Assembly (NCBI GenBank): GCA_001820725.1
Contig: MHQR01000037.1
Location: forward strand, 1-44,547
Source of the DNA: Candidatus Sungbacteria bacterium RIFCSPLOWO2_01_FULL_54_21
Lineage (GTDB): Bacteria; Patescibacteriota; Minisyncoccia; Sungbacterales; HO2-52-23
Direction of reading: 5' to 3'
Length of the DNA: 44,547 nt
Position 1 is the first letter of the stretch; each line of letters begins with the position of its first letter. Made by a program: the position numbers and the translations under genes. Under the pieces are notes generated by a model that was given only the letters and a program-made list of their open reading frames with translations, did not search any database and was not told the origin of the DNA. Below, piece after piece: positions 18,914-28,237 of this stretch.

Positions 18914-20347
18914 ATGGATATCACCGCACTTACACTGTCTGCCGCGGCCCAAGGAATACGCGAACGCGCATTTTCCATATCCGATCTGGTCGGCGCATAC
19001 CTGGATGCGATCGCAGAAAAAGACGGCGCCATCCACGCGTATCTGGATGTTTTTGAGGATGCACGCGAGGCGGCGCTTGAGGCGGACAAGAAAATAGCCG
19101 TCGCGCATCCCCTCGATATAGAAACACTGCCGCCGCTCTTTGGCATGCCGATCGCGGTCAAAGACAATATTCTTGTTGAAGGCAAACAAGCGACTGCGGG
19201 CTCTAAGATACTTGAGCACTATACGGCCAGTTATGACGCGACCGCAATACGAAAACTAAAAGAGCAGGGAGCGATCGTGCTGGGCAAGACCAACATGGAC
19301 GATTCCGCCATGGGCTCTTCCACGGAATACTCGGCATTCGGGCCTACGAAAAATCCGCATGATCTCACGCGCGTGCCCGGCGGTTCTTCGGGCGGGTCTG
19401 CCGCCGCAGTGGCCGCAGGCATGGCAATTGCGTCCCTAGGTTCTGATACCGGCGGGTCTATCCGCCAGCCCGCGGCATTTTGCGGCGTGGTCGGCATGAA
19501 GCCGACGTATGGCGCGATCAGCCGCCACGGCCTGATTGCCATGGCATCATCCATGGACGTCATCGGCCCGTTGGCGAAAACCATCACTGATGCAGAAATG
19601 CTTTTTAGCGCAATTGCGGGACCGGATGCGTTTGACGCCACCGCTTCTCCTGTCAAACATTCAATGTTTGACAAAGATATGAAGCGACTGCGGATCGGCA
19701 TTCCTAAAGAATATTTCGGAGCGGGGTTGGATGCTGAAGTTGAAAAAGCCGTCCGCGGAACAATACAAAAAGCAGAAAAAGCAGGAGCGCAGGTAGAGGA
19801 AATCACCCTGCCGCACGCGCATCTGGCATTACCCGCGTACTATATTATTGTCCCCTCCGAAGTGTCGGCCAACCTCGCGCGTCTGGACGGCCAGCGCTAT
19901 GGCCATCATGCAGCATACGCCGATACGCTGTATGATGTATATGCGCGCTCACGGGACGAAGGGTTTGGGATAGAAGTAAAGCGGCGCATTATGCTCGGTG
20001 CCTACGCGCTCTCGGCAGGATACTACGACGCGTACTATCTCAAGGCGCAGAAAGTGCGGCGGCTCATCGCGGATGATTTTATCAAGGTCTTTGAGCGGGT
20101 GGATATAATCGCCGGCCCCACGACGCCTGCGCCCGCGTTTCCCCTGGGAAGCCGGAGCAACAGTCCGCTTGAAATGTACCTTGCCGATATCTATACGGTC
20201 GCGGTCAACCTGGCAGGACTTCCCGCGCTCTCCATGCCTGCGGGTACGAGCGCGACGGGCTTGCCGATCGGCCTTCAGCTCATCGCTCCGCGCCATGCGG
20301 ACAAGAAACTTTTTGATATCGCCAAGCGCATAGAATCGCTTGTGTAG
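18914..20347 (+). CDS. gatA: Asp/Glu-tRNA amidotransferase subunit A
   Basis: Amidase signature GGSSGGSAAAVAAGMAIASLGSDTGGSIRQPAAFCGVVGMKPTYG. Confidence 0.97.
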   Translation: MDITALTLSAAAQGIRERAFSISDLVGAYLDAIAEKDGAIHAYLDVFEDAREAALEADKKIAVAHPLDIETLPPLFGMPIAVKDNILVEGKQATAGSKILEHYTASYDATAIRKLKEQGAIVLGKTNMDDSAMGSSTEYSAFGPTKNPHDLTRVPGGSSGGSAAAVAAGMAIASLGSDTGGSIRQPAAFCGVVGMKPTYGAISRHGLIAMASSMDVIGPLAKTITDAEMLFSAIAGPDAFDATASPVKHSMFDKDMKRLRIGIPKEYFGAGLDAEVEKAVRGTIQKAEKAGAQVEEITLPHAHLALPAYYIIVPSEVSANLARLDGQRYGHHAAYADTLYDVYARSRDEGFGIEVKRRIMLGAYALSAGYYDAYYLKAQKVRRLIADDFIKVFERVDIIAGPTTPAPAFPLGSRSNSPLEMYLADIYTVAVNLAGLPALSMPAGTSATGLPIGLQLIAPRHADKKLFDIAKRIESLV

Positions 20348-20384
20348 TTTATTATTTATGTTTTGGAATTTGTAATTTCCGCTT

Positions 20385-21077
20385 ATGCCTCCCCAAGACC
20401 GAGACGAAAGGCCATCGTCGTCCCCCATGGCGGGCGACCCGCAGACGTGGCTCATGGAAATTACGATCGCCTCAATCGTGTTTGTCATCGTACTGCTCGC
20501 CATCGGTTATTATCTTGAGTTGGGATTTGAATGGTACCGCTCGTTTCTTGAGGTCGTGTATCGTATATGGGAGCGCATTCGCGCGATCGTCATGGTGCTC
20601 ACCATTATGGCGAGCGCCGCGCTCGTAGGATTCATCACCGTCATTCTCCGCCGCTTCAACGCCCTGAAGAATCGTCAGCCGAAAATGGTACTCGGCGCCA
20701 AAAAAGTGGGTGTGGCACCCATGAAGCCGGAGCGCGCGAAAAAGGAAATCGGCAATGAGTGGCAGGAAGTGCGCAAACTCCTGCAATCCGACAATACGTC
20801 CGATTGGAACATGGCGATTTTGCGGGCCGACACCCTGCTCGACGATGTTCTGCAATATCTCGGGCATGAAGGCGTGACCGTAAAAGAACGCATCGACAAG
20901 ATTGACCCGACCATGGTGCCGTCCCTTGACCGGCTCTTGTCCGCGCACCGCTTGCGCAACATCATCGCCCACGACCCCTCGATTCTGCACACCAAAGAGA
21001 CCCTTGAATACGCCCTCCGCGCCTATGAAACCGCCTTCAGAGAAATGGGCATGATGGAGGAGGAACAGGCCGCATAA
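20385..21077 (+). CDS. membrane protein with C-terminal HEPN-like helical domain
   Basis: Two TM segments, then ADTLLDDVLQYLG...SAHRLRNIIAHDPS (RxxxxH). Confidence 0.55.
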   Translation: MPPQDRDERPSSSPMAGDPQTWLMEITIASIVFVIVLLAIGYYLELGFEWYRSFLEVVYRIWERIRAIVMVLTIMASAALVGFITVILRRFNALKNRQPKMVLGAKKVGVAPMKPERAKKEIGNEWQEVRKLLQSDNTSDWNMAILRADTLLDDVLQYLGHEGVTVKERIDKIDPTMVPSLDRLLSAHRLRNIIAHDPSILHTKETLEYALRAYETAFREMGMMEEEQAA

Positions 21078-21093
21078 ATTTTCACGCATGCAT

Positions 21094-21132
21094 AACAAAA
21101 AACCCTCGACACTACATCGGGGATTTTTTGTT
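21094..21132. terminator. bidirectional terminator between 20385 ORF and tRNA-Met
   Basis: AACAAAAAACCCTCGA...TCGGGGATTTTTTGTT. Confidence 0.8.
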
Positions 21133-21140
21133 GTGAAGTA

Positions 21141-21211
21141 TTGCGGGACCGGGATTTGCACCCGGGTCTCAAGGTTATGAGCCTCGCGAGGTACTTCTCC
21201 TCCACCCCGCA
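21141..21211 (-). tRNA. tRNA-Met (CAT), probably initiator
   Basis: Acceptor TGCGGGG/TCCCGCA, anticodon loop CTCATAA, T-arm CCGGG TGCAAAT CCCGG; D-loop short (AGAAGTA). Confidence 0.8.
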
Positions 21212-21397
21212 GACAAAGTATACCTCATTCCCTAAGAAAAACAAGGCACATAAAAGAGATTGCAAATCTCTTGTCCGTTTGCGGAAAATAATGTATGCTT
21301 TTTCTGAAAGGTTTAGGGTTGTTCATTTGTCAACTTGGGAGATTGTGGATAATTCCTTTGGAAAATAGACGGAAGCCATAGTAAAATATATACTACT

Positions 21398-22087
21398 ATG
21401 GCTAAGTTCGAAAAGAGGTTGGAAGCCCGTGCGTTGAGAAGAAAGGGATGGAGTATCCGCTCCATTGCCTCACATCTTGGGATCTCTCGTGCTTCGTCAA
21501 GCGTTTGGTGCAGCGATCTACAGCTTACTCAGCGCCAAAGTGATCTTCTTTTTAAGAATGCCGTGCAAGCGGGCCATGTGGGAAGAATGAAAGGCGCTCT
21601 TGCGAATCGTCAGAAAAAAGAAGCAGCTATCGCGTCCTATAAGGAAGCGGGGCAGAGGGAAATATCAGCGCTTTCTTTTCGGGAAGTGCTGTTAACGGGA
21701 GTTGCGCTTTATTGGGCGGAAGGAAGCCGGAAAAGCAAGTTTGCGTTCACTAATTCAGAACCGGCAATGGTCGCATTCATGGCTTATTGGCTGGAACATA
21801 TATTTGGGATCAAGAAAGAGGAGTTTATGCCGCGTATCTTCATCAACGCCATCCACGAGCCGCGCATCAGAAAAGTTGTACGGTTCTGGTCTGATTTTTT
21901 GGGCGTATCGGTGCGTCAGTTCGGAAAGCCCGTACTCTTGAAGGGCAGGCCGAAGAAGATATATGAAAACCATGAGCATTATTACGGCGTATTAGCTCTC
22001 GGCGTGCGAAGGAGCGGGAATCTGAAATATCGCGTCTTGGGTCTTATTGATGCGCTGAAAAGTGCCGAAAAAATTTCGCCGGCGTAG
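21398..22087 (+). CDS. HTH protein with possible LAGLIDADG-like C-terminal domain
   Basis: N-term HTH (GWSIRSIASHLGISRASSSVWCSDLQLT); LLTGVALYWAEGSR...FTNSEPAMVAFMAYWLEHIFGI layout; stop codon lies in downstream tRNA. Confidence 0.45.
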   Translation: MAKFEKRLEARALRRKGWSIRSIASHLGISRASSSVWCSDLQLTQRQSDLLFKNAVQAGHVGRMKGALANRQKKEAAIASYKEAGQREISALSFREVLLTGVALYWAEGSRKSKFAFTNSEPAMVAFMAYWLEHIFGIKKEEFMPRIFINAIHEPRIRKVVRFWSDFLGVSVRQFGKPVLLKGRPKKIYENHEHYYGVLALGVRRSGNLKYRVLGLIDALKSAEKISPA

Positions 22088-22150
22088 CTCAGTGGTTAGA
22101 GCGATCGCTTCATAAGCGATAGGTCGCAGGTCCAATTCCTGCCGCCGGCA
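22078..22150 (+). tRNA. tRNA-Met (CAT), elongator (or Ile2)
   Basis: GCCGGCG...CGCCGGC, anticodon loop TTCATAA, T-arm GCAGG TCCAATT CCTGC. Confidence 0.9.
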
Positions 22151-22173
22151 TGGGTGTTGTGAACAAAGAATAC

Positions 22174-22893
22174 ATGAAGAAAAAAAATATCCGATGGAAG
22201 CGCGTCATGCTGAAATTGTCGGGCGAGACGTTCGGCGGCAAGGGACAGTTCGGTTTGGATGTGGACGCGACCAACTATATCGCCAGCGAAGTAAAGGCGA
22301 TCACGGATATGGGGTGCGAAGTCGGGATCGTCGTGGGCGGCGGCAACTTCATCCGTGGTGAAAAACTTTCCCGCATCGGCATTGACCGTGTGACCGCCGA
22401 CTATATGGGAATGCTGGGCACGATCATCAATGCCATGGCATTGCAAAGCATGCTGGAGACGATGGGCCTGTATACTCGCGTGATGAGTACGATTACCGCC
22501 ATCCATGTGGCCGAGCCATTCATCCGCCGCCGCGCCATCCGGCACCTGGAAAAGGGGAGGGTGGTCATCTTTTCCGGCGGCACGGGCAATCCATATTTTT
22601 CCACAGACACTGCCGCGGCATTGCGCGCGTCGGAAATAGACGCCGAGGTCATCCTGAAGGCGACCAATGTGGAAGGCGTATACGAAGAAGACCCTAAACA
22701 GAACACGCAGGCGAAACTTTTGAAAGAAATTGATTCCAAAGAAATGGTCCGGCGCGGTTTGAAAGTGATGGATTTGACGGCCGTAACGCTGGCAATGGAG
22801 AACAAGATTCCGATGATCGTGTTTGATGTATTCAAGGAAGGCAATCTGAAACGACTGCTCCTGGGAGAAAAGATCGGTTCAGAAGTAAAATAA
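22174..22893 (+). CDS. pyrH: UMP kinase
   Basis: VMLKLSGETFGG...VGIVVGGGNFIRG...DYMGMLGTIINAMALQSMLE; alternative start 22150. Confidence 0.95.
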   Translation: MKKKNIRWKRVMLKLSGETFGGKGQFGLDVDATNYIASEVKAITDMGCEVGIVVGGGNFIRGEKLSRIGIDRVTADYMGMLGTIINAMALQSMLETMGLYTRVMSTITAIHVAEPFIRRRAIRHLEKGRVVIFSGGTGNPYFSTDTAAALRASEIDAEVILKATNVEGVYEEDPKQNTQAKLLKEIDSKEMVRRGLKVMDLTAVTLAMENKIPMIVFDVFKEGNLKRLLLGEKIGSEVK

Positions 22894-22908
22894 TTCGCAT
22901 GGGACTAT

Positions 22909-22982
22909 GCGGGCGTAGCTCAGTTGGTTAGAGCGCTTCCCTGTCACGGAAGAGGTCGCCGGTTCGAGTCCGGTCGCCCGCG
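22909..22982 (+). tRNA. tRNA-Asp (GTC)
   Basis: GCGGGCG...CGCCCGC G, anticodon loop CTGTCAC, canonical TTCGAGT T-loop. Confidence 0.95.
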
Positions 22983-22991
22983 CACCCTAGA

Positions 22992-23033
22992 GCAACAAAA
23001 ACGTCTCGGTTCAAACCGAGACGTTTTTGTTGC
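22992..23033. terminator. 20-bp perfect inverted repeat, bidirectional terminator
   Basis: GCAACAAAAACGTCTCGGTT-ca-AACCGAGACGTTTTTGTTGC. Confidence 0.9.
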
Positions 23034-23084
23034 CATGGTCTGCGCTGTGGTATCATACAATATATATCGTGCTACGCGTGTACC

Positions 23085-24548
23085 ATGTTCAGCATTGAAA
23101 TAGACAAAAAGGGACTTCTCTACGCCTTTGAACTCTGCGCCGTTGCGGGCGTTATTGCCGCGTCCGCGCATTTTGCCGCGCGCGAAATTGTCGCGTGGTC
23201 CACGCCTGCCGTGCCGGAGGGTATTTCTTTTTCCGAACCGGCTTTCACGGCTGACGAAAATTCTTTTTATGTTGATCCGCCCACGGGTAATCCGATTTTT
23301 CTTGGCGATGAAGAAATAAAAAAAAAGCGCGAGGCCCTGGTCTGGGAGGAGAGGGATTTTTTCTTCGTTGATCTGGACCGGCGCGCGATCATGCGCTTTG
23401 ACAAGGGAGCGGCCCAGCAGGAATTCCCCATCCTTGCCTCTGCAGGTATAGAGCGTTTTTTTGAAGTGCCGCAGGGGCTTTACACCGTGCAAGGCAAAGC
23501 CGAGCGGCATTTTTCGCAGATTGGGCGCCAATATTTTCCATGGGCAATGTATCTCTACGGCAACTATCTGATTCATGCCCACAGCTTGGGGAAAAGCGGC
23601 GGCATTCAGGTGGCTACGAGTCATGCGCGCGATCTCTATGCCCATGCCATAGAGGGTATGCCGGTCCTGGTATCACGGCAGGATTCGCCCGCAGACATTA
23701 CCTTTGCCTATGTACGGAAAAACAATTTGCCTCATCGGGTGCCCGAAGTCACCGCCGCCGCGGCACTCGCCGCAGATCTGGAGACGGGCGAGATATTGTT
23801 TGAAAAAAATAAAAACGATATCTATCCCACGGCCTCGCTCACCAAACTCATGACTGCGGTCGTTGCCATGGAGGAAATTGATCCCAAGCGCCTGCTTACG
23901 GTAACGGATGCGGCGGTGCGCACGTATGGGGATTCGGGCGGTTTGGTACGCGGCGAGACGTTCCGCTCGGCAGACCTCCTGCGCGGGCTTATCCTGCCCT
24001 CTTCCAATGACGCCGCAACGGTGTACGCCGAGGCATTGCCTGATTTTCTTGATCTCCTCAATGCGAAAGCCCTTGAGATTGGGCTTACGAAGACCTCTTT
24101 TGAAGACGCGAGCGGACTGTCGGGTAAAAACGTAACCAGCGCTGAAAATCTTTTCAAACTTTTGCGCTATATCAGTGAGAGGCACCCCGATCTGCTTGCC
24201 TTAAGCCGTGAGAGCGCCGCCACCCAAAGTTCGGCCAACAAAAAGAAACAGCATGTCTGGTCCAACATCAACTGGCCGCGCGGAGACACGCGCTACATCG
24301 GCGGCAAAGCCGGATTCACCGACGATTCACTCCAGACCATGGCGGGCGTGTGGAGCGTGCGCGTGTCCGAATACGGCGGCAGGAAAATGGCGATCACGCT
24401 TTTGGGGTCGCGCAGTCGGGTACAGGATATCCGCGCCGTCATCACGTATCTTGAACAGGGTTTCATCTACGGCTTTGCCTTTGACGCGGCCAAAAACAAG
24501 GCAAAGTCCGCAGACACGCAAGCGCGCATCCAGGACGCGGTGCGCTAA
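23085..24548 (+). CDS. D-alanyl-D-alanine carboxypeptidase fused to degenerate L,D-transpeptidase-like domain
   Basis: SxxK PTASLTKLMTAVVAMEE, SSN LILPSSNDAAT, KAG GGKAGFTDDSLQTMAG; upstream YLIHAHSLGKSGGIQVATSHARDLY resembles YkuD without Cys. Confidence 0.8.
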   Translation: MFSIEIDKKGLLYAFELCAVAGVIAASAHFAAREIVAWSTPAVPEGISFSEPAFTADENSFYVDPPTGNPIFLGDEEIKKKREALVWEERDFFFVDLDRRAIMRFDKGAAQQEFPILASAGIERFFEVPQGLYTVQGKAERHFSQIGRQYFPWAMYLYGNYLIHAHSLGKSGGIQVATSHARDLYAHAIEGMPVLVSRQDSPADITFAYVRKNNLPHRVPEVTAAAALAADLETGEILFEKNKNDIYPTASLTKLMTAVVAMEEIDPKRLLTVTDAAVRTYGDSGGLVRGETFRSADLLRGLILPSSNDAATVYAEALPDFLDLLNAKALEIGLTKTSFEDASGLSGKNVTSAENLFKLLRYISERHPDLLALSRESAATQSSANKKKQHVWSNINWPRGDTRYIGGKAGFTDDSLQTMAGVWSVRVSEYGGRKMAITLLGSRSRVQDIRAVITYLEQGFIYGFAFDAAKNKAKSADTQARIQDAVR

Positions 24549-24589
24549 ATAATCTTGTATCGCGCATGGCGGGAACCTATAATAAAGGC

Positions 24590-26350
24590 ATGTATCTTTC
24601 TCTTGCATCTCGCGGGGGATACGCGGCGCTGATGACCCTGCTCGTGGTGCTTGGCGCGTCGCTTACCCTCATCGGCTCGTTCACCTTTTTCTCGCTCAAT
24701 GAGGTGCGGATCAACCGTGGCTTTATAAAGGCGATTGAGGCGCGCACTGCCGCGGAATCGGGCGTTGAGGACGTGGCCTACCGGCTGGTATCGGGCAAAC
24801 AGACCTCTGCGTCCGACACGCTTGCTGTTGGCAATGCCGTCACCGAGACGACGCTCACACAAAACGGCGGCCAGCGCATCATACGCGCCGAGGGCAACCG
24901 CGACGACTATCGCCAAAGTATGGAAACACGCATTGACGTGACCACCGACAGCGTGAGTTTTTTCTACGGCGTGCATGTGGATGTCGGCGGCGTGACCATG
25001 GGTAACGGCGCCCAAGTCAACGGCAATGTGTTTTCAAACGGCAGTGTCAGTGGGGGACGCGCGACGGGCAATGTCGTCGTGGCGACTGGACTGTCCGCAA
25101 CGCCGTCGCTTGAATGGCCTGCCGGATGCGCGGCAGGGTGCGGCAATGCGGATCATCTATTTGCAACGGCCAGCAGTAATCGGGATATCGCCCAGTCATT
25201 TACCGCCAATGCCACAGGCCCGCTTACGAAAGTGTCGGTTTTTTTGGGAAAAAACGGCGCACCGACTGCCGATCTGAATGTGCGCATCACGACTGATGTC
25301 GGCGGCCGCCCCGATACATCCGCAATATCCAACGGCACTGCAGTGATTCTGCGCAGTTCGGTGGGAGGAACGCCGTCGTGGATTGATGTCACGTTTGCCA
25401 CGTCGCCAAACATTATCAACGGAACAAAGTATTGGATCGTGCTTGACTACAGCACCAATTCAGCGACCCATCATTGGAATTGGCGCAAAGACAACACGGA
25501 TGGGTACACCGGGCAGACGGGGAAATACACGGCGAACTGGTCGGCAGGAAGCCCCACGTGGACCAATGTCGGCGGGGACTTGGTTTTTCGCGTGTGGATT
25601 GGAGGTATCAACACTTCGCTTGCGGATACGACGGTAGATGGCACGGCGCGGGCGCCGGCATTTGATGATGTATCTGCCGGAGGGTCGGCGTGCCCCAATC
25701 CGAGTTGCATCGTCGCGAACGATCCGCCCCAAGGGTTGCCCATTTCGGAGGGAATCATACAAGAATGGAAAGATGACGCGGCGGCGGGCGGGACCATAAC
25801 GGGAAATTACGCCGTGTCCTCCGATGTTTCGCTGGGGCCGAAGAAGATCACGGGCGATCTTGATCTTACGGCAAACAACAAAACGCTTACCGTTACAGGC
25901 ACGATATATGTGCAGGGAAATATGTCCATTGGCAACGGCTCCATGGTTCGCTGCGATCCGTCGTACGCGAGCAACTCTTGCGTGATCCTCAATGACGGGT
26001 GGGTGCATACGAGAAACAACGGAATATTTTCCGGATCAGGTAGCGCTGGAAGCTATATTCTGCTCTTGAGCGCGTCTGCTTGCGACGGCGCCAGCACATC
26101 CCCGCCGTGCGACACCGCGCACCACAACGCCGCCATTGACTTGCACAACAACGCGGACGGTGCCATTTTCTATGCCGGGCACGGGCTCATCAATGTCCAC
26201 AATAATGTAACCGTGTCGGAACTCACGGCCTACCGCATCACCCTGGACAACAACGCGACCGTGACGTACGAGTCGGGCCTGCAAAATCTGCAGTTTACGT
26301 CCGGCCCGTCCGGCGGTTACGAAATCAAACACTGGAAAGAAACGGAGTAG
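24590..26350 (+). CDS. PilX-like minor pilin with large ectodomain including a choice-of-anchor-R-like domain
   Basis: GGYAALMTLLVVLGASLTLIGSFTFFSLNEVRI N-terminus; IAQSFTANATGPLTKVSVFLGKNGAPTADLNVRI...TPSWIDVTFATSPNIINGTKYWIVLDYS; TATAAT 6 nt before ATG. Confidence 0.65.
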   Translation: MYLSLASRGGYAALMTLLVVLGASLTLIGSFTFFSLNEVRINRGFIKAIEARTAAESGVEDVAYRLVSGKQTSASDTLAVGNAVTETTLTQNGGQRIIRAEGNRDDYRQSMETRIDVTTDSVSFFYGVHVDVGGVTMGNGAQVNGNVFSNGSVSGGRATGNVVVATGLSATPSLEWPAGCAAGCGNADHLFATASSNRDIAQSFTANATGPLTKVSVFLGKNGAPTADLNVRITTDVGGRPDTSAISNGTAVILRSSVGGTPSWIDVTFATSPNIINGTKYWIVLDYSTNSATHHWNWRKDNTDGYTGQTGKYTANWSAGSPTWTNVGGDLVFRVWIGGINTSLADTTVDGTARAPAFDDVSAGGSACPNPSCIVANDPPQGLPISEGIIQEWKDDAAAGGTITGNYAVSSDVSLGPKKITGDLDLTANNKTLTVTGTIYVQGNMSIGNGSMVRCDPSYASNSCVILNDGWVHTRNNGIFSGSGSAGSYILLLSASACDGASTSPPCDTAHHNAAIDLHNNADGAIFYAGHGLINVHNNVTVSELTAYRITLDNNATVTYESGLQNLQFTSGPSGGYEIKHWKETE

Positions 26351-26370
26351 GGGATCAATGAAACGCAAAA

Positions 26371-26395
26371 AAGGACGGAACGTACATCCGTCCTT
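26371..26395. terminator. hairpin between convergent genes
   Basis: AAGGACGGA-N7-TCCGTCCTT, A-tract upstream serves minus strand. Confidence 0.65.
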
Positions 26396-26398
26396 CTG

Positions 26399-26983
26399 TC
26401 AGGGGAGCCGCTTTTTTGCGAGCGCCGCGTAAATGATCGCAAGACACTGCTCCTTTACATCTTCCGGTGTCCGAGTCGCATCCACGCAGTGCCACGAGTG
26501 AATACGGGCGAGTTGGGCGTATCCCTTCTCCACGCGCTCTGCGAACGCACGATCGCGCATGGTCCGTGATTTCTTTCTCGCGCGCAATACCTTTAGCGGT
26601 GCCTGCAGGAGAAAAGTGACATCGGGCGGAGTGAGATTTTGTCCGATCCAATCAAGAATCGCAGCCGGCACGCCGTTGCCGTAGCCGTCAAAGGCAAGCG
26701 CCGTTGCCCACATGCGATCCATCACGATAACATCCATGTGCTCCTGCATCTCTTGCACTATCCTATATTGATGGATACGCATTGCCCAAAAGTGCATACT
26801 TCGCACGGAATTATCAAGGGAAAGCGCATCTGTCGCAACGCGAAGCGCTGACGCATACGCGCTTGTGTCAATGTCCACGCTCACCGCCCGCAGACATGCC
26901 GCGCACAACGCCTGTATCAAAAGCCGAATGACCGTGGTCTTGCCGCCTCCGGGCAAGCCCTCAAAAGCAACGACGAGCGGCAT
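26399..26983 (-). CDS. thymidylate kinase-like P-loop kinase
   Basis: MPLVVAFEGLPGGGKTTVIRLLIQAL ... VIVMDRMWATALAF ... PPDVTFLLQAPLKVLRARKKSR. Confidence 0.75.
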   Translation of the reverse strand: MPLVVAFEGLPGGGKTTVIRLLIQALCAACLRAVSVDIDTSAYASALRVATDALSLDNSVRSMHFWAMRIHQYRIVQEMQEHMDVIVMDRMWATALAFDGYGNGVPAAILDWIGQNLTPPDVTFLLQAPLKVLRARKKSRTMRDRAFAERVEKGYAQLARIHSWHCVDATRTPEDVKEQCLAIIYAALAKKRLP

Positions 26984-27266
26984 ACCTTCATTACTCCTTT
27001 CAAAGTGCCATATGGCGAACGAGCTATAGCCAAGTATAGTATACCGGAATACTACAGAATCTTCGAATCCCTCACGCGAGCGAAGCAGTTTGCTCACTCC
27101 TCTCCTCATTCGCGGATGCTCATTCGGTGAAATTATATCCTTTGCGCGAACCCTTTTCGAGGAACGATGACCCACCCCGCCCACCGCTCAACCTAAGAGA
27201 CAGAGGGGAGCAGAGGCATCAATCCCCACATCCGCATCCCTGATTGTTTTGAAGAGGGTCATCACT

Positions 27267-28190
27267 TTAACGCGAGGATAATCGTCTTGTGCGGATATTT
27301 TTGGCTTGCCCCAGTCGTCCGCTTTCTACAGCAGAAGCTGTTGTTCTATTAGGAATAGCAACCTCAATGTAGTGTTTATTAATATCTTCATGATTGCTAT
27401 TCACAAAGTGAATTATTCCTTTCAACTCTTTCAAATATCCAAGTGATTTTTCTGTTTCGTCAATCTTTAGTCCCATTCTAATACATGCCCTTGAATCAAA
27501 GCAATGACTATGGGGGAAAATAGTTCTCGCAAAGTTTTCTGCAATAGCCTCTGCTGATTCAGTTGTGTAATCCGCTAAGCGTAGTAATTCCATCGCATAA
27601 TGCTTCGCCTCCCATGCTAGTGTTTCCAGCTCCCTATAATGGATAAGATCTAGGCGATCAATCATTTGTTTCCAGGGAGTGGGTATCTCATCATACGAAC
27701 TTTTTTGAAATCGGCGTTCCAAATCAGAGACTTTTTCTACTATTCCATAACTTGATACCCATTCGCCTTTATACTTTACTTGTGGATCAATCGGAGTTAG
27801 ATAACCAAGTGCCCCTAAAACAATACTGTTCCCAGCAAGAGACATGATAGTTGCGCCACTTGCCGCCTCATATGGGACATAAAAACTGAGAGTATCAAAT
27901 CGATTTCGGAGAAATCTTGCAATATTATAGGAGGAAGAGAGATTCCCACCCGGCGAATGGATAAGAAATATTGCAGATTTTATATCTGTACAATTTTTAT
28001 CAATCGTATCTTCAAGCGCATATAAATCATTGTTTGTTATTGATGTTGCGCCATAACTCCCGGGTCCTGTTCGGATAAGTTTCTCGGAGGCAATAAAAGT
28101 GAAGACTGACGCGTTCTCTTTATCAGCTATTGCTTGAAGTACTTTCTTAACATCTTCCTTGCCGTTGATTTGCTGTATTTTGATGGCCAT
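27267..28190 (-). CDS. ClpP/SppA-fold serine protease (SDH_sah-like)
   Basis: AIFLIHSPGGNLSSSYNIARFLR...EAASGATIMSLAGNSIVLGALGYLTPIDPQV. Confidence 0.75.
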   Translation of the reverse strand: MAIKIQQINGKEDVKKVLQAIADKENASVFTFIASEKLIRTGPGSYGATSITNNDLYALEDTIDKNCTDIKSAIFLIHSPGGNLSSSYNIARFLRNRFDTLSFYVPYEAASGATIMSLAGNSIVLGALGYLTPIDPQVKYKGEWVSSYGIVEKVSDLERRFQKSSYDEIPTPWKQMIDRLDLIHYRELETLAWEAKHYAMELLRLADYTTESAEAIAENFARTIFPHSHCFDSRACIRMGLKIDETEKSLGYLKELKGIIHFVNSNHEDINKHYIEVAIPNRTTASAVESGRLGQAKNIRTRRLSSR

Positions 28191-28237
28191 GTGGATAACT
28201 ATATTGTTAGGTTATGTTTAGGTATTATAATTGATAC

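Noticed and set aside
26355-26651. 98-aa minus ORF overlapping the kinase end
   Set aside because: Different frame inside the thymidylate-kinase-like gene and its terminator; no domain.
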